Part shown: positions 11,459 through 22,679 of the stretch, piece by piece | Layout of the letters: each line of letters opens with the position of its first letter | Numbering within the stretch: position 1 is the stretch's first letter | Source of the DNA: Calonectria ilicicola | Lineage: Eukaryota; Ascomycota; Sordariomycetes; Hypocreales; Nectriaceae | DNA: 64,000 nt | Direction of reading: 5' to 3' | Assembly (NCBI GenBank): GCA_020809705.1 | Contig: CP085830.1 | Coordinates: 1,178,001-1,242,000, forward strand | Program-made: the position numbers and the translations under genes | The notes under the pieces: model-generated | Databases searched by the model: none | Seen by the model: the letters and a program-made list of their open reading frames with translations, nothing else | What the model was told of the DNA's origin: nothing

Positions 11459-12869
11459 ATGGCCGCCGTACAAACCGAGATTGTGTCAGCTCCCTCCGTC
11501 AACCCCAAGACGGAGGTCGCCCGAGAGCAGCCATGGGACTTTATGAGCCGAACAATCCACCATCGATCCTCGGATGCTCAGTTTTGGTGGAGTCGAGCTG
11601 GTCGTATGTTTGCCAAGTTGTTGGAGAAGGCGAACTACACCACAGTTGAGCAGTACCGCGAGTTGAACTTCTTTGCTCTGTTCGTCGCCCCAGAGCTCGG
11701 CCCTGCACCTGATGAGAATGGCCAACCCGTGCGATGGCGCAGCTGTGCCACCCAGGACATGACACCAATGGACTTTAGTTGGGAGTGGCGATCCGGTGAC
11801 AAGGGCACAGTCCGCTACGCATTCGAGCCCATTGGCCTCAAGGCTGGCACACCCGAAGATCCTCTTAACAAGTATGCGACTGATGAGTGGATGGCCAAGT
11901 TGGACGAGCACCAGTTGGTGCCAACCCTGAACCTCGAGTGGTACGAGCATTTCAAGAAGACCATTCTCCCTCACGACGCAGAAGTCCGCACGGAGACAGC
12001 AGATGACTTTGTTGAGGAGACAACTCCCAATGCTGGTACATTTGTGGCATACGATCTCGAGCCTACGGGCCCGGTTGTTAAGGTCTACCTATACCCCACA
12101 CTCAAGGCAGAGCAGCTGGGAATTTCCAATGTGGAATTGGTGGATCGTGCCATTCGCGCCCTGCCAGCTCACCAATTTGAGAAGCTTCAAGTCGAGCCTA
12201 TGCTTGACTACCTGAAGGAGGGTACCGAGAAATACGGCCTAGAGACCATCCTTGTGGGTATCGACTGCATCGCTCCCGAGAAATCGCGAATCAAGGTTTA
12301 CATTCGTGCTCCACACACATCCATTGACTACCTCATGGATTGTCTCACTCTTGGCGGTAGACTAGAGCTGTCTGAAAGCAAGGAGGCTATCGAAGATCTT
12401 AAGGCCTTTTGGAACATGGTTCTTGAGGATGCTCCCGACGTTCTCCCTAAAGATGCTCCCGGCCGTGCTAGCCCTGGCTTCTACTACACCGTGAGCCAAA
12501 ACAAGGAGGTTTCCCCCAAGGTGTACCTTTCTCCCATCCACTTCTGCAAGAACGAAAACGACCTTCTTGCAAGAATGCGCAAGTATTTCAGCACCCGCCG
12601 CGACGACTCAATGATGGACAACTACGAGGCAGCCATCAGGGAGATTTTGTGAGTATTTTCTGATTATATCAACATTCATTCGACGTGAGCACGTTTCTAA
12701 CTATCCCCACAATAGCAACGCCAAGAAACTTAGCGAGAAGTGTGAAATTCACTACTACATTGGCTGTGCCTTACAGAAGGGCAAGCTTAGGGTGGTCACA
12801 TACATCAGCCCTCAGATTTTCGACTCCGAGCAGGACGCCATTCTTGCTCGCAAGGCTATTCAGGAGTAA
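11459..12869 (+). CDS. DMATS-type aromatic (indole) prenyltransferase
   Basis: ABBA-fold aromatic prenyltransferase of 447 aa, the usual length for dimethylallyltryptophan synthase relatives. These move a dimethylallyl group from DMAPP onto tryptophan, tyrosine or Trp-containing diketopiperazines. Exons 11459-12648 and 12716-12869 join through a phase-2 intron (GTGAGT...TAG) near the C-terminus, a position common in this family. Family features include the N-terminal FWWSRAGRMFAKLLEKANY region, the ELGPAPDENGQPVRWRSCAT segment, paired K/Y residues such as VVKVYLYPTLKAEQ and SRIKVYIRAP that bind the diphosphate, and a C-terminal LRVVTYISPQIF strand. No signal peptide. It is the most specific metabolite marker in the group. 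No peptide synthetase supplying a cyclic dipeptide lies in the window. Confidence 0.92.
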
Positions 12870-14353
12870 ATTAAGGAAAAGGAAAAATTGTATATAGATT
12901 GCTTGACAAATCACTAGCGGTATTGCCGGACAAGCACGTGTTATTATAGACTTGAACCATGAATGAAAAACTAGTAAACTTTATGAGTTTACGATTTGGT
13001 GTCCAATATTGATCAGAAACTCTCAGAGTAAAACTGCGGCCGCACACATGCCTGTACCTAGCCGTCCGACTTATCCGAAGGATTTCTGCAAGGCGTTGTT
13101 GACACGAGTCAATATATCGCACCACCGCTACTCATCCGGGTTGGCAATGAACCTAAACGAGTAAATTTCTTGGAAGGCCTCCGTCCATCGAGAAAAATAC
13201 CAGGCCGATCACTCCACGATCTCAAATATTTTACACTTTTGAACGGGGAGATCAGTCCGTTAAGCTTGTTTGGAGGCTATCGCTCTTAGACGAGCCAAGA
13301 TGTAGTTTTTATTGGCTCGCCTCCTCATACTTCAATCAATAGGCGGGATCTCTTGGAAGCGGATCACTCGGGCTCCGCCGTCCCGTTGTTGGCAGCTAAG
13401 CTTGACATGGGTTCAGAGATTAGCAAGACGATTAGGCTGCTTGAATCCACTCAAAGTTCTAGAATACTTCTTGAAGCCATTTTATTCACCTTGTGACTGC
13501 TGTGCCACGCTCACTCAGACTGGACGTCTTTGCTTCCTGAAACGCGGCGCAGAGAGCTTCAGTTTTTATGATGCTCCTTTTTGGCACTTTACGTGGAACA
13601 GGGGTGCCAAACCTTGGAGGGGGGCTGCCCGATATTGTTTCCAGTCTTCGCCAAGGCATCGTACGGCTTTGATAAAAGGTCGCTCCGAATACTCCACTTC
13701 CGATCCTTGCGCGTGCGTGTGCCCCGAACAGACCCTGGCAATTCAACTTTTGTTGATGGAAAATGTCGGTGCGAGGGTCAAGCCGCTAAGTCCGGATTAA
13801 GCTCTAGCAGGTATCCGTGCCAAAGATCGAGACCAACGTGAATTGGCAGCTGCGGTGAGAGAACATGGATGCATCGGCACCATGATCAATGGATACTACT
13901 GTAATCTCCCAGTCGTTGTTACGGTAGGCCGAAGATCAGCCAGGCATGAAAACGGGGCGTGTTGTGTGTGGAATTTAGCGAACGCAGACAGGGTAGAACT
14001 TTTGCACGGTAAATTTTTAAAACGCCGCACATGGGATGCTGACGCCGAATTGATCAGCTTGACTGGGTTGACGTCACTATGGATAGGGTGGATTCTAAAC
14101 GGTAGGTTGGCCTCCGTAAAGCCAAGAAAAGAGCTCGAATCCCATCGATCCTCGGAAGGTCAGTGCCACGCGGTCTCCTGGCCCGTCTTTACTCTACCCA
14201 TGTCCATCCTTCCGCGCTCGGTTTCTCTTCTTCAATCATTATCATTCCTATTTTCACTCTGAAAAGTTGATTTTTGAATGAATTTCACGGCATATCGTAC
14301 TAATTTCTGAGGCCGAGCGGGAGTCGGTTAAGCGAGTTCTTGCTATATGATCC
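12870..14353. other. Intergenic, no gene recognised
   Basis: Spacer between the DMATS gene and the regulator. Overlapping frames at 13312-13800 and 13843-14262 lack domain signals and good starts. No terminal or inverted repeats were seen. It includes the promoter of the downstream Zn2Cys6 gene. Confidence 0.45.
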
Positions 14354-17068
14354 ATGACAGACTTAAGCGATGTCACAAATCAATCCCCCAAGCCCATCAG
14401 ACGTCGTCGTGGGGCATGCGAGACATGCAAGCAGAGAAAGGTCCGCTGTGAGTAGCAATTCTGGGGAAAATCGAGATGTCAGAAACAATTGCTGAATCAC
14501 AGATTTAGGTAACGGTGGGAAACCTTGTTCAGCATGCCAAGTAAGCCAGCAACAATCGAGTCTTGGCATGAGATCCTGACAGAAATCTTTAGCGGAGCAA
14601 TCAAACATGCTGTTACCCACACCAGGCCCACCGGAGCATGAGCAGTATTCACGTTCCAGTGCATCAAGTCTTGGACCTACAAAGATATCCGGAAACGAGA
14701 GAGATGTTGAGCCATCGTTCTAGAATTTTTGACACTGAGAGTGATCTCGTTGGGGCCTTCCCTCTGTCACAACCCTTAGGGTCCGTTCAATACAATGACA
14801 CGGATTCTAGCATCTTTGATCTCGACATGTATTCATCATCTATCACTGATTATTCTCTTTCTGGGATATCAGACAGCACGAGTCTGACTCAAAATGACGA
14901 CGATGTGCCTGATGTCAACTGGAGTACACAAAGCATGACGGTATTTAACCCGAAGTCATGGGGACAGTCTCCGACCACTCACTCTGATATTCCATTTCCT
15001 CTCCATTCCCAACAAAACAAGTTGATAAGTGGGCAAGTGTGGCCCATCATTGCAGATAAAGGACCGCAAATAGGTGATAGGCCGGTTCTAACGCCGGACA
15101 GTCTCCCTCGACTGGAGCCTGAGTGGAATTTCGAGATTCACGACACTCTAGAAGTTCCGCTGACTAAAGAGATCGACTTTTCATTCACTACAATATTTGG
15201 TCTTGAAGACCTCGATGCATTGCATTTAGAGGATGAGCCTCAACAACAGCTAGAGCAAGTTCTCGTGAGCCTGCGTAACTTTGCCTGTATGTCAACAAGG
15301 CCAAAGCGTAGGCAAAATGGCCAACCAGAAGATTCTTGTGGCCGACAATCGCTTTGGAATCATCTAAATAATGGAAAAGTACAACAATATGTGGATGGTA
15401 AGTGCTGAAATGGATTCTATCATGACGTGCCTCATCCTGAAATTAATCTTTAACAGCGTGTTTTAAAGACTCTTGCCAGTGAGTACATCTAACTGAAATG
15501 GATTAAAATTTGCAAAAACAAAATTCCCACTGACCAAAAGTTGTGAAGGGTAAATATTTTCCTCCGAAAGTCCATCGTGGATAGCTATTTGCGCCAAGCG
15601 CAACAAACAACTCAGCCTAGCCCGTTGCTACAAGCATTCGCCAATGCAATTATCGCCATTGGATGCCAAATCCTGAAGCTTCAAGCAGAGGATGATTCGG
15701 GTACCAGTGAAACAACCCTCGACAGCTTTTTTCAAACGGTACTTGGCTCGTTTCGCAGTGTTAGTAATGAACCAAGTAGTGTTTTGAAACTTCAAGTGAG
15801 TTAACGATCTGGGATAATATTTCAGAAAGCTCTATACCATTTGTATTGATCACATCTAACTGGCAATTTATAAACCCTGTCTTTAGACATGTCTATTAAT
15901 GGTTAGTACTTTCGCCTACACAGGAGATAAACTGATCTCCCCCATGGACTATTCTAAGCCAACAGGCCTGACTTCATTTTAGGCAATCATTGCGAAAGGT
16001 ATACACCACGAGCTATTGTCGGAGATTATCGCAGTAGCGGTGCATTGTGCTAGAGAACGTCGATTCACAAGCGGAAGCTTTATGAAAAGAGCTGTTGCCA
16101 GCGAACAAGAGCAAATGATGATTAAGCGGGCAGTTTGGATGCTGTACTGCATTGAAACCAGCTTTTCAATTCATAATGGATTATTTCCCGTAAGTAGATT
16201 CCCTCTAGTCCTGTGAACCGGAGAGTTACTGCTTCCTTCCATGCAAGTCGGCTGATCTAGCGGGTATAGATGCTATACCATGAGGGGATCGACCATCTTC
16301 CAACACAAACACCTGACGACAGCCCGAGTGATCCACTGCTAGACCAAGTAGCTGCAGCTACAATAAGAGTTACCGCTGTTCACCGTCTCTACCGAGTTAC
16401 TGAATTGAGACGATCAGCACCCACATGTCAGGGCAATCTTCAAGCATGCGGACGACTATTGGACCAATGGCGTGCTCATCTCTCTAGCTCAAGAATCATA
16501 CAACAGCTTTTCGAAGGCCAGCAACTTGATCCATTGGCAGAAATACCAGGTGAAAGTGTTCAACTGCGCTTGTTTATTCAATACCATGAGACAGTGTTTA
16601 CTATTTTTGGGCCATGGATTCGACCTCTGCTACTCGAGATGCAAGAAGGAGGGAGTGCAATGACGCAATCCCGCCACGCAGCGCACAGTGTGCTTCTCAA
16701 AACCGTGTTAAGCAATTGCTTGGATTCTGCATATGCCATTATTCAGCATTCAAATGCAATTTTAGCAATGGACAAAAGTATGGAGAGGTAAGGCGATCAA
16801 TACATTACCATCGACAAGTTGGCTATGGCTGCATATGCTTCATTTAAACTGACACTTGTGCCTCTCTAGACATCTTCTCCAATTGATGCTCGTATCTGTT
16901 TACATCATTATATACTCGGTGCGATGTCAAGAGTCTAGCATTAAAATGCGCGCAATGAGCTGCTTGGGGATTTGCTGCGGCGCCTTCGGAACTCTCGGGT
17001 TGGTGGATAGCTCAGTACCTTTTGAAGATGTTCTTGATTTAGTCAAGATCCTTAGGTCCATTAATTGA
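14354..17068 (+). CDS. Zn2Cys6 transcription factor, nine exons
   Basis: Nuclear binuclear-zinc-cluster regulator of 712 aa. The cluster is rebuilt only after splicing: CETCKQRKVRC, then NGGKPCSACQ, then RSNQTC, giving CX2CX6CX5CX2CX6C at about residues 20-48. Exons: 14354-14447, 14509-14540, 14593-15397, 15457-15478, 15549-15795, 15887-15901, 15983-16189, 16270-16787 and 16870-17068. All phases agree. Exons of 22 and 15 nt are tiny, but their splicing rebuilds a typical middle homology region (…LKLQTCLLMAIIAKG, then VWMLYCIETSFSIHNG). The C-terminal half fits the fungal-specific regulatory domain. It is the last gene of the MFS/P5CR/2OG/DMATS group and its likely pathway-specific activator; that link is inference. 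Confidence 0.85.
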
Positions 17069-18091
17069 ACATCGACTTGTTTTCACCCATGTGCTTAGCG
17101 CGATGCAAATCCCGGTCTCGGACTATCTTCTCATATCTGGCCCAAACCTCCCCGTGTACACCAGAAACCATCTTCTGATCATTTTTCTACATTTCGCTTT
17201 CCTTGCGTTCTCTCAGGTGCGCCAAAATAGTAGCACAACCAAGAAGCCATGTGTCGTCGTCGTCGACTGTGGTGCGTCCTTGGGTAGCAGCCCAGGTGAC
17301 TTGGCCAGTTTCCAGCAAATCAGTGAGCGGCAATTAACACACCCTTTATCAACTCGGGTACGACGACAGTTTCACCATCAACGGCGGTACCGAAATCACG
17401 CGACTCAGTGAGCCAGAGAATCGCTCAGGCCCGACGCGAATCCCAGCACATCCGTCGGCGGAGAGGTGCCCGGCTCCGATGCAAAACACGAATCAAGCAC
17501 GGTGCTAGCCAGTGATACTGCGCTGTCATAGGCAAGTAAGATCGAGGGGGTGGCAAAAATTGCAGCTGAAAAAAGCACTGCGTCACGTTACGCCTATTGG
17601 AGCGGGCGGGATAAAAACTCCGCCAAAAGCCGAAAATTGGCTGATGGCTTTTGGTCCCGACTCTGCGCTCCCAATGCTGGACCTAGGTGACTCAAATGGT
17701 CCCTCTTGGAGGCTGGATCATCTCTGATATTCCCATTAGAATAAGAAGGCTGTCTGGCAAGGGTTAACACTATTCAGCAAATTCTGACTGAGAGATTTCA
17801 GTCTTCTCCAGCCCACGCTTTAGCATTCGTTTTTTCCCGCACCAATGAACCAGGCTGACTTTGAACCATCTCTCTATTCACCGCCTCCAACGAAACCACT
17901 CTAGGCTTGATCCCAACGAAAATCTCGTCTTAAAAACTCAATATCTGTAACCAAAAAAAAGATGTTTGCAGCTGGTAAGGACTTCCTATGCTCCTAGTCT
18001 TTCCCACAAGACCCTCCAGGTTCGGGTTGCTCCAAGGCAGTCCCTCGCCAGCGCGCGTCTTCTTGTAGTGGAGAAAAGATCTATGTCCGCA
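17069..18091. other. Intergenic, no gene recognised
   Basis: Frames at 17091-17411 and 17512-17727 were inspected and show no domain, usable start or splice support. Bases 17940-18091 are the 3' side of the small minus-strand gene. Confidence 0.4.
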
Positions 18092-18343
18092 TTACTCTAG
18101 CGAATCAGGCTCCTCCTTAATGGGTGTAGTTTGAGCAGAGCTTGATGTCGAATCGCCCTTATCCCATTCTTCAAAGCTTGCTTTCACAGCTTTCTGTTGC
18201 TGCTTGACCGTGCTGCGAAAGCGGCTTTCCATGCGACGCAAATCCTCCAAGATGGCGTCAAATGTATCTGTAGAACTAGTTAAAAAGCGTTAGTTGATGT
18301 AGTGAGAGTTGAATAGTGGGTTTTCTAACCTTTCTTCACTCAT
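18092..18343 (-). CDS. Small hypothetical protein, acidic with coiled-coil tendency
   Basis: Not recognised. Proposed exons 18343-18330 and 18275-18092 encode about 65 aa. The intron (GTTAGA...CTAACGC...CTAG) has a strong branch site and splicing keeps frame. The product begins MSEESSTDTFDAILEDLRR, continues as a charged helix (about residues 9-45, rich in E, R, K and Q) and ends TTPIKEEPDSLE. That tail contains a sumoylation-like I-K-E-E. Composition is protein-like and unlike chance ORFs nearby. The frame upstream of the chosen ATG is also open, so the N-terminus could be longer with another exon. It is divided from the large regulator by about 0.95 kb. Confidence 0.4.
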
Positions 18344-19289
18344 TCCCAACACCCCAGACGCGCTTCGGCGGGCTTCAACTTGCTGTTGTGAATTGAGGTG
18401 AGTGCAGTTTGAGTCACTTGATCGACACTGACGTGTTCGCGTTGCAATATATAGGTTTCAGTATTGAGCTCAAATTCGTGTGTCCACTAGAGCCGGCTAC
18501 ACCAAACGGCCAAGCCTAACAAAGGGCTCTAGATCTTGATCTAGATGGCGTTCTAGGCCCCAACAATGAAACGTTGGCGATGACCCATCCAAAAGTGGAT
18601 CCCAGTGCAGATACTACTGCAAGAAGGGTCCAGCTGCTAATAGTCAATCATTTGTGAATTGCGAAAACAGAAAACCCGAATTGTTTCGGGCGCGCGATTG
18701 ATGCAAATTCATCCAATGAGAAATTTTGAGTATGGGCGTCACCACACCAAACGAAAAAAAAAAAAATAGAAAGAGAAGAAGGCGGGCGAATACGAGACCC
18801 GGGAAAGATAATTATTGGTAGCCAATGCTAGACCGTGTGCAACCAATCTTACCGGACCTGTTTATCCGCCACGGTTTCCTCAGTCATAAAAAGTAAGCGC
18901 CAAGGAAGAAATGGGTGGAAGAAGTTACAACGCCAAACCCTATGCAATTTCATCAGAATAAATATGAAACACAGACGGTTTGCATTTGGTTAAAACCCCC
19001 ACGCTACTCAAACCATGTTGGTCAAATCAGCGACAAACAGAGTGAAGATGGACGGGTTTCTTTTTGCGGCGGATCCGAACAAAAGGAAAGTACAAACAAC
19101 ACGGGACAAAAAAGGAAACAGTTGACTAGACCTCACGATCACAAGAAAAGAAACTATGCCCAGAGGTACTAGCTTGGGTGATCGGGATTCCCGTCTAGGG
19201 GACTTAACAATAACCAAGATATTTCCGTATATTGCAGTAATCAATTATGTACATAGTACCGAATTTCCTTCGTCGGGTCTTGTCTTTTT
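18344..19289. other. Intergenic, no gene recognised
   Basis: Upstream of the small gene and downstream of the large regulator. It has an A-tract near 18757-18769 and AT-rich sequence. The frame at 18915-19172 is low-complexity and judged non-coding. Confidence 0.45.
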
Positions 19290-21638
19290 TTACAGAAAGT
19301 CCAAGTCGATAGCACCCCATCCGTAGCCAATAATATCCTCATCGCCCATAGTAACCTGATTCATATCATTGGTCTCGTTTAACTGGTTTATCATGGGAGG
19401 CGCTGGCTGTTGTTGCTGCTGTTGTTGCTGTTGCCGGTACTGATATTGCTGCATATTCGATATGCTCGTTACGGGATTATCAGTTGGCTTATCGTCACCC
19501 AATGTATATTCGATGAACTGGAAGCAGGTTGATTTTCCCATCATCTCTTGCATCAAAGACGTCAACCTCGCAATGCAGGGCTTCATCAAAGTCGGCAGAC
19601 TCTCCTTGCCGCTATAAGTATCTCCTGTAGCGTTGCTTCCATTAACAGGGGCGGCTCTGGTTCCAGTGCCCCCGATGGTGAACACTACATCATCTGAGAA
19701 GAATGCTGTCATTCCGCCCGCGATGACGCCAGCGAACTGTCTCACTACCTCTGCGGCCCGGTGGGCAAGCTTCCACTGCTCTGGGAATGCTTCCAGAATA
19801 GACAATGCGACAGCAACTTCATCTCTTGCGAGAAATGGAAACGCCGATTGCGAGGCCCAATTTACCGAGCGGCAAATTGCGACGAAGTCATGCATCAATA
19901 CCAGACATATAGGTATCAGCCTATAAAGTGTATTGCAGTTCAGAGGGAGTTGTTGCTGTTGGAAGAGAGCCGCTGTTGCTTGAAGTTGGCGTTGTGTAAA
20001 TTGTTGTAAATCTTGCCGGGAGATAGCTGCCGCTGAACTGTTGAAGTGATTTGGGTAGTACAATAGGACTAACATGTAGTAATATCTCGCGCTGAGCCAG
20101 GTCGCACTGCTATGAAGGGTAGAGTTGTCACCGCCTATCGGCGACATTAGGCATCCTTGACTATACCAGTCCTCAATGGAAGCTCGGAGGCGACTCAAAA
20201 TTGCTCGCCTGTCCAACGAGCTGAGCTCTGCAATATCAGACTCTCTTCTAAAATGAACCTGGTCTAATATACGACCCTCGAGCTGGCGAAGTTGAATGAC
20301 GTGTCGACTTGTTTGAAGCTTCCGCGCGTACGTTATTCTCTCAGTACTAGCAAACTCCTCAACGGTCAGGCCCGGAAACGGTATGTCAGCGTGATCCATC
20401 AGTGCCATAGGCAGACCTTGTGACACGGCCATCATGCGATCAAGGGCGTATATGCTCCAGTAAAGCCGGTGGCGTAGCTCTGTTTCGGCCGGTGATTGGC
20501 CATTTTCCTCTGTTAGTGGGCGAGTGAGTCCCACTGTAATAGCTTGCCGTGCAGCAATGCCGACAATGGAGTAGACTGAAGGACCAGCTGGGTCGAACAA
20601 TGCATATAGCGCCAATAGCATCAAGATCTGAATTGAATCGATGCTATTCCAACACACACTCTCCTGGATAATTTCGGCATATGCTACCTCGAACCGTTTT
20701 GCTGTGTTTCTGGGAACCTGACTAGCTCGCTCTAAAGCAGTACAGCCAATGGACATGACCAGGTACAGGATAGTAGACTGAGAGTCACGAAGCCTCCGGG
20801 CTAAGTGCCCCAGGCTCTCGAGGTTTTCTAGGATCTTGGTCTGGTTAACAAAAGGGTATGCTCCGTTAACGTTGCGAAAATAGGCGTCAACAAATCGGCG
20901 AGCAGTTGCATCTTCTGGCACGCCGTGATCTACCATGAAGCTATTAACTGTTGCATTTTGGCTGTCTTGCGGGCTTTGATGAGATACCTGATGCTGATTG
21001 TTGGTCAAATTAACAGGATCCGGATCCATAGGTGATGTGTTAGTGTTTGCATCAATTTCAACACCAAGACATGATGGTACCAAACTGGGGCTTGTTGAAT
21101 CTGTAGGGCCAGGAAATGATCCATCTTCCATTTGAATCTGTGCCATGTCGGATGATGATACTACGACGGGCACGTCCTGCATTTGCGTTCGAGACTGCAC
21201 TGCCACTGAGCTCGTGGAACTCAGGGCTAGCCGACTACCGAGTAGGGACACAAGATCCGTGCCTGTTTCAACATCCTCAATGGATCTACCATGATCTGGC
21301 TCCAAGACATGATGGTTGATATAATCGCTGAACCATCGGACACGTGCCCTCAGTTGTACAGCCTCTGCTTCAGGATTGGCTGGTGATGCGCTGTATGAGC
21401 AAGACTTGCCCGCGCTGGCACACAGATCGCACACGGGGAATGTTCGGCTGCACTTCTTCTTGAAAGAACGACACCTGTCACACGAGGGGATGGCATTGCG
21501 CGTTTGAGAACCTCGAACAGGCCTGGGCGAGCGAGGGGCGGAGGTTGATGGGTCGCGAGACCGAGTCGGCGAGGTGGAGCGGACTCTGCTGACCCTGACT
21601 GGCGATGGAGACGTCCGTTTCCGACGGGCGCCCCGCAT
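19290..21638 (-). CDS. Large Zn2Cys6 transcription factor with polyglutamine tail
   Basis: Intronless 782-aa nuclear regulator. The N-terminus is Arg/Ser/Pro-rich (MRGARRKRTSPSPVRVSR). The zinc cluster CDRCRSFKKKC, followed by CDLCASAGKSC, lies at about residues 53-80 (CX2CX6CX6CX2CX6C). A fungal-specific regulatory domain spans roughly 260-560, with the typical ALYALFDPAGPSVYSIVGIA and LRHRLYWSIYALDR segments. Near the C-terminus there is a pure glutamine run in RQQQQQQQQQP, followed by an acidic tail ending GWGAIDLDFL, resembling a transactivation end. The paralogue family includes regulators of sugar and nucleoside use. It sits about 1 kb from the 3' end of the sugar-type permease and is the best candidate to bind the CGG-N7-CCG sites between permease and nucleoside hydrolase (inference). 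Confidence 0.88.
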   Translation of the reverse strand: MRGARRKRTSPSPVRVSRVRSTSPTRSRDPSTSAPRSPRPVRGSQTRNAIPSCDRCRSFKKKCSRTFPVCDLCASAGKSCSYSASPANPEAEAVQLRARVRWFSDYINHHVLEPDHGRSIEDVETGTDLVSLLGSRLALSSTSSVAVQSRTQMQDVPVVVSSSDMAQIQMEDGSFPGPTDSTSPSLVPSCLGVEIDANTNTSPMDPDPVNLTNNQHQVSHQSPQDSQNATVNSFMVDHGVPEDATARRFVDAYFRNVNGAYPFVNQTKILENLESLGHLARRLRDSQSTILYLVMSIGCTALERASQVPRNTAKRFEVAYAEIIQESVCWNSIDSIQILMLLALYALFDPAGPSVYSIVGIAARQAITVGLTRPLTEENGQSPAETELRHRLYWSIYALDRMMAVSQGLPMALMDHADIPFPGLTVEEFASTERITYARKLQTSRHVIQLRQLEGRILDQVHFRRESDIAELSSLDRRAILSRLRASIEDWYSQGCLMSPIGGDNSTLHSSATWLSARYYYMLVLLYYPNHFNSSAAAISRQDLQQFTQRQLQATAALFQQQQLPLNCNTLYRLIPICLVLMHDFVAICRSVNWASQSAFPFLARDEVAVALSILEAFPEQWKLAHRAAEVVRQFAGVIAGGMTAFFSDDVVFTIGGTGTRAAPVNGSNATGDTYSGKESLPTLMKPCIARLTSLMQEMMGKSTCFQFIEYTLGDDKPTDNPVTSISNMQQYQYRQQQQQQQQQPAPPMINQLNETNDMNQVTMGDEDIIGYGWGAIDLDFL

Positions 21639-22679
21639 GTCTCAGGCTGTGATAGGTAAATCTGTGCCTGTTGGGGGCCCAAAGTGCATGAAGTGCCACT
21701 AACCGATGGCCTTGAAAAGTGGCGCTGGGACTGATGATGGGATGTGATATCCGGCCTATGATGACCGATGTGTCTGACTGCATAAGAGCCGAATCGTGAG
21801 CAAGGGCGGGATCAAACGAGCACAAACCCAGCCACCTTTCAACCAAAGGACCAATTTCCAGCCCATTTACTCGAGATGGAACCCGAGTCAAGGTAGGAGA
21901 TAAAAAATTTATGGGGGAATAAAAATACAAGGATCTCATTGGTTAGCTTCATTCACGTCACGCTGACGAAGCACACTCCACCTCCCTCACGACTCAGTGC
22001 CAACTTCCCCACAATCAAGAGAGGACTACGCTGTATTTTCTTCCGAGATTGATCACATGGTCTTCCAGCCAAAGCTAGAGTTAGGATGCCACAATATAAT
22101 AAAGAACGAGCTCCCAAGCGCGCCAATCTGATCGATCGAGGGTACACCACCAACACCAGGTCTCGATTCATCACGATGTGAATGCTACACTCAAGCATAG
22201 CATCACACGAGCTACTCAATTACTCAGAGCGAATTTACAAGAGACTTCCCGGAATACATGCCCACCTCATACTATGACATTTGATAAAGACGCTTGATGG
22301 CCACTAAATGCTGGTTTTCGAGCGCTGAACGTTGAGAGTTGGCAGTAAAAGGCGCCTCAGTCAACCTTGTAATAGTCGTCCACTGACAAAAAAACGATTT
22401 CCAATAAACCGCGAAATCTGTTGCAGATATCTATTATGAGTCGCAACTCACAGATCATAGTACTGATCGATTGGCGTCTCGTTGCAAATGTTATTATGTA
22501 CTTATTAAACGCAGAAATAAGTTATTTACTCATCACATTGGGCTGGTTTTATACTGCATGGATTCCGTTACGTTGTTCTCCTCGCCGACCGGTTTGCTTT
22601 CCCGTCTCTCATCCCATTCTTGAAGTTTCCTTATCGGTGGAAGGGCGTTGATACGGACACTCATGTCAGCTTAACTTGC
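21639..22679. other. Intergenic, promoter of large regulator
   Basis: No gene recognised. It holds the 5' flank of the regulator and the 3' flank of the permease. Frames at 21478-21939 and 21953-22219 overlap or follow the regulator and lack any domain. Confidence 0.45.

Noticed and set aside
13312..14262. Several overlapping open frames between the DMATS gene and the regulator
   Set aside because: Mutually overlapping, low protein likeness, no motif.
17512..17727. Plus-strand frame with Pro/Gly-rich end
   Set aside because: No start context, no homology and no flanking exons.
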